Of a DNA stretch of 64,000 bases, positions 61,351-64,000 are shown in pieces. The stretch's first letter is position 1. Each line of letters begins with the position of its first letter. Location of the stretch: NCBI GenBank assembly GCA_024529925.1, contig JAFEUB010001189.1, positions 419,001 through 483,000 on the forward strand, in the 5' to 3' direction. The DNA comes from Ophthalmolycus amberensis (taxonomy: Eukaryota; Chordata; Actinopteri; Perciformes; Zoarcidae). Both the position numbers and the translations under genes were made by a program. A model generated the notes under the pieces. The model did not search any database and was not told the DNA's origin. It was given only the letters and a program-made list of their open reading frames with translations.

Positions 61351-64000
61351 CTGCTTTTGTCTACTACCTCTGTAGACCCATTGTTTCAATAATTAGTGAT
61401 GAACTGCTCTGTCTTCATTGTAAACTATTTTCCCTAATGCAAGAATAAGTAGTTTCACAGACAGTAAGTAGAGGGGTTTGGGCTTAATAAAGGGTCAATT
61501 CTGTATGTGATCTGTAGAAAAAGAGATGTTTTTAACAGTGTAAAAATATAAATTACAGCATTATTCATCTTTTGGAGAAACATGTGGGGCCTCTTCTGTT
61601 GACCTCATGGTGCCCAAGTCAGAAAATGCGTGAATGTATGTGTATCCTTGAAGGATAGTGCTGAGCTTCTCACAAAATATGTACTAACCATTTTTGTTTA
61701 GACAGTGTTTGTAATGGGTTTTCAAAGCGAAGCTGACATCACATTCAAAAACATTAAAAGATTTGAATTAAGATAGTATAAATGTCAGCTTTTCCCATCA
61801 AGATAATGTTATTTGCTTTCTAAATAAGGTTACATTCCACTCACATCCATCATCTGCAAGCCCGGAGGGAGTGTGAAACCATAAGACAGCTGTTCTGTAT
61901 GTACGTGTGATGTCTGTATTTGTATGTGTGTGAGTGGGTGTGTGTGTGTGTGTTTGTTTGTGTGCGTGTGGACAAGTCACAGGCCGGTCAGTGATATGAC
62001 ACAAAATGCTTGAAGCTCTGTGAGAGCAAATGAATGGCTGCTGGTAAACTCTCACATAAAAACGGTATTACACGTTGGTTTGGTGAGGGCAGTGATGTTA
62101 CACCCCACTGCACTTGATAACAACTTTAAAAGGGCTGCTCATGGTCGCCTACATGTGTAAGTGATCACTATAATCTTGTACAGTATATCCCACAGTTATT
62201 CTATCATCAACAGACATTCCAACTTCTTGCCTCCTACCTGGACTTCGCCTTGGGCCATTACTTTTTATAACGTAGCCCGATAGGCTTGAACTTAAAGGGG
62301 GGTCCAGAAACAGAAAATCAGCCCTGGTGCTTTACGCCAGAAGGCAAGATACCAGCACTGCAGAGTACTTGTTTCAGAGAACTTTGTAATGGTGGTGGCA
62401 GAGGATGATGGGCAATATGGGGAGAGAAACTAATTCCAATATCTGCAGTCAGAATCACAGTGTTCACTGCCTGACGAACGGATGTTTTGAGCATTAGTAG
62501 TCACAACCAACATTCAGCTTTGCCAGTTTTTCATTGTTTATTTTTTGGGGGTAAAATGAACACCATTGTGACCATGAACACAGACCAGAAGCAAGAAACA
62601 CTGCATACCTCTGCCAAGGGTGCACCATGCTCTGAATTCATTATTGTGATAAGAGAATTAAACTGATCTGCATATAGAAATATAGTTCAAAGACAAAACA
62701 AGGGATACTTATGCAAAGACCATAACCAACAATGATATATGTATGATTTCTATAGCAATCAGCCCCAAACCTTTTGGTTGACATTGAAGACTTAAAGAAC
62801 AGTTCCAAATATATAGTTTTACTGTTCAAATAAAGGATCTGTATTTCCTTAAACAGTTGAGCACCATATTTAGCAAACTCTACTCAAAAAGGAGTAAGCA
62901 GTGAGTTTCTTGGGGACTATTTTCAGCCGTGGATGAATACAATCCAGTAATTATGTCGGGCATCGGGATATTTTTTAAGGCAGAGTCAAAATCATGCCAC
63001 TAACCACGGCGTCTATTTACATTGTAATTCAGGAACATGTCACTCAGTCAATGCAGCGGTTACCTGATGTGTTTTTAAGTTTTTTGTTGAGGTGTACGGC
63101 TTTGGCTACACAGACAATACTTGTTAGGCGGGGTCAAATTATAACTGGCTCTTGTCTTTTAATGGCATTTGTGGCCAATAAGAAAATATACATTTTTGTC
63201 AGCCTTGTCATTTAAAGTGCTTGGTGGAGGTAACTGTCAGACTGTTGCAGCACTAACATTTTAGTAGGATCATCTTATTTAGGAAAGAGTAACCCACAAA
63301 CACTTCATCTTGTCCAAAAGTAGGTCCAGATATTAAATAGTTACATTTTTCACCTATGGTACAAATAATTTTTAGTGATTCCAACAGCAAAGTTCACAAG
63401 AAATGAACAAACATCTAGTGGATCACGCTGCTGGTTGAAAATGAAGGAAGCTGAGTTATTCGCTGTTATGTCACCATTGAAAAGCAAATGTAGCATGTGA
63501 ACATTCAATATTCCTTCATTAATAGTGAAAAAGTGCTAATGCTAGTTAATGATGTGTTAATGTACCCTGCTCATGTTAGCGCCACAGGTTTTTGTTAAGA
63601 AACTTGTATCTCCTTCCAACCTCTCTGGATAACAAGGATCACTGTTACACAATGTTTAACCACAGCTCCAACACAAAACCAGACTGAAAATGAAGAAAAT
63701 CTGAAACGATTGAATTGAGCAGAGTTGTAAAGTTGTTGGACCTGCCAATTCTTAATCCTTACCCTAACCTAAACCCATAACCTCTAATCAAGTCTTCATC
63801 CAAAAGTGTAATTATGTACTCTTCTGGAATGTAAATGCTTTAATGTATGTAATGTATGTAAATTTCATAAAATTGAGCGGAAATCTGCGATAAAGCTGTT
63901 TACCTTTTTAATATATAATCTCATAACACATGCATTGCACACACACACGCACAGGAGCAGTCTTGGCAGTGGCAGATAGCAGCTGGCAGGGCTTATCGGC

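Larger units (their letters stand above)
46101..64000. other. Upstream intergenic region, no second gene recognised
   Basis: About 18 kb beyond the probable fat1 promoter. I examined both strands for conserved domains or exon chains and recognised none. Contents are repeats (48790-49458, 49703-49887, about 53060-53235, about 54800-55250, 58371-58909, 61141-61350) and microsatellites. The 217-residue plus-strand open frame at 46389-47042 has no recognisable domain and a low-complexity lysine run. Confidence 0.55.

Noticed and set aside
63755..63785. Telomere-like CCTTACCCTAACCTAAACCC
   Set aside because: Only a few degenerate units and no array; likely chance or a very small interstitial remnant.

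Overview
The window is vertebrate nuclear DNA, most likely from a teleost fish. It shows single-gene exon/intron structure with GT-AG introns, dense (GA)n, (GT)n and long poly(G)/poly(C) tracts, and several dispersed repeat families that I recognise as typical of fish genomes. There is no operon structure, rRNA, convincing tRNA or CRISPR array.

The one host gene I can support is the 5' part of a giant atypical cadherin on the minus strand. It matches FAT1 (teleost fat1a/fat1b) better than FAT2, FAT3 or FAT4, judged by remembered family features and not by an alignment. Six coding exons are resolved in order on the minus strand: 42697-39408 (start codon, signal peptide, cadherin repeats 1-9 and the start of 10), 25672-25356, 13804-13743, 8622-8293, 7237-7021 and 3690-3551. 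Splice sites and phases agree at every junction. Together they encode about 1,440 residues, roughly the first third of a protein of about 4,600 residues. The gene runs off the left edge of the window. Untranslated first exon(s) and the promoter probably lie between 44.2 and 46.2 kb; three candidate donors are listed.

The coding sequence is clean except in the exon at 25672-25356. Its last ~20 coding bases must be read in three frames to keep family homology, which suggests two single-base insertions (net +2). This is either an assembly error or a real lesion.

The remaining sequence is intron or upstream intergenic DNA. It holds a broken hAT-superfamily transposon with a DUF4371-like transposase (4128-5529), a perfect 258-bp inverted repeat next to LTR-like sequence (32284-32886), a miniature inverted-repeat element (36416-36855), a fish-type foldback repeat (48790-49458) with a fragment of the same family at 33919-33990, a chain of three hairpins sharing arms (49703-49887), a solo LTR with a 5-bp target duplication (58371-58909), other dispersed repeats and many microsatellites. 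I see no second protein-coding host gene in the right-hand 18 kb.
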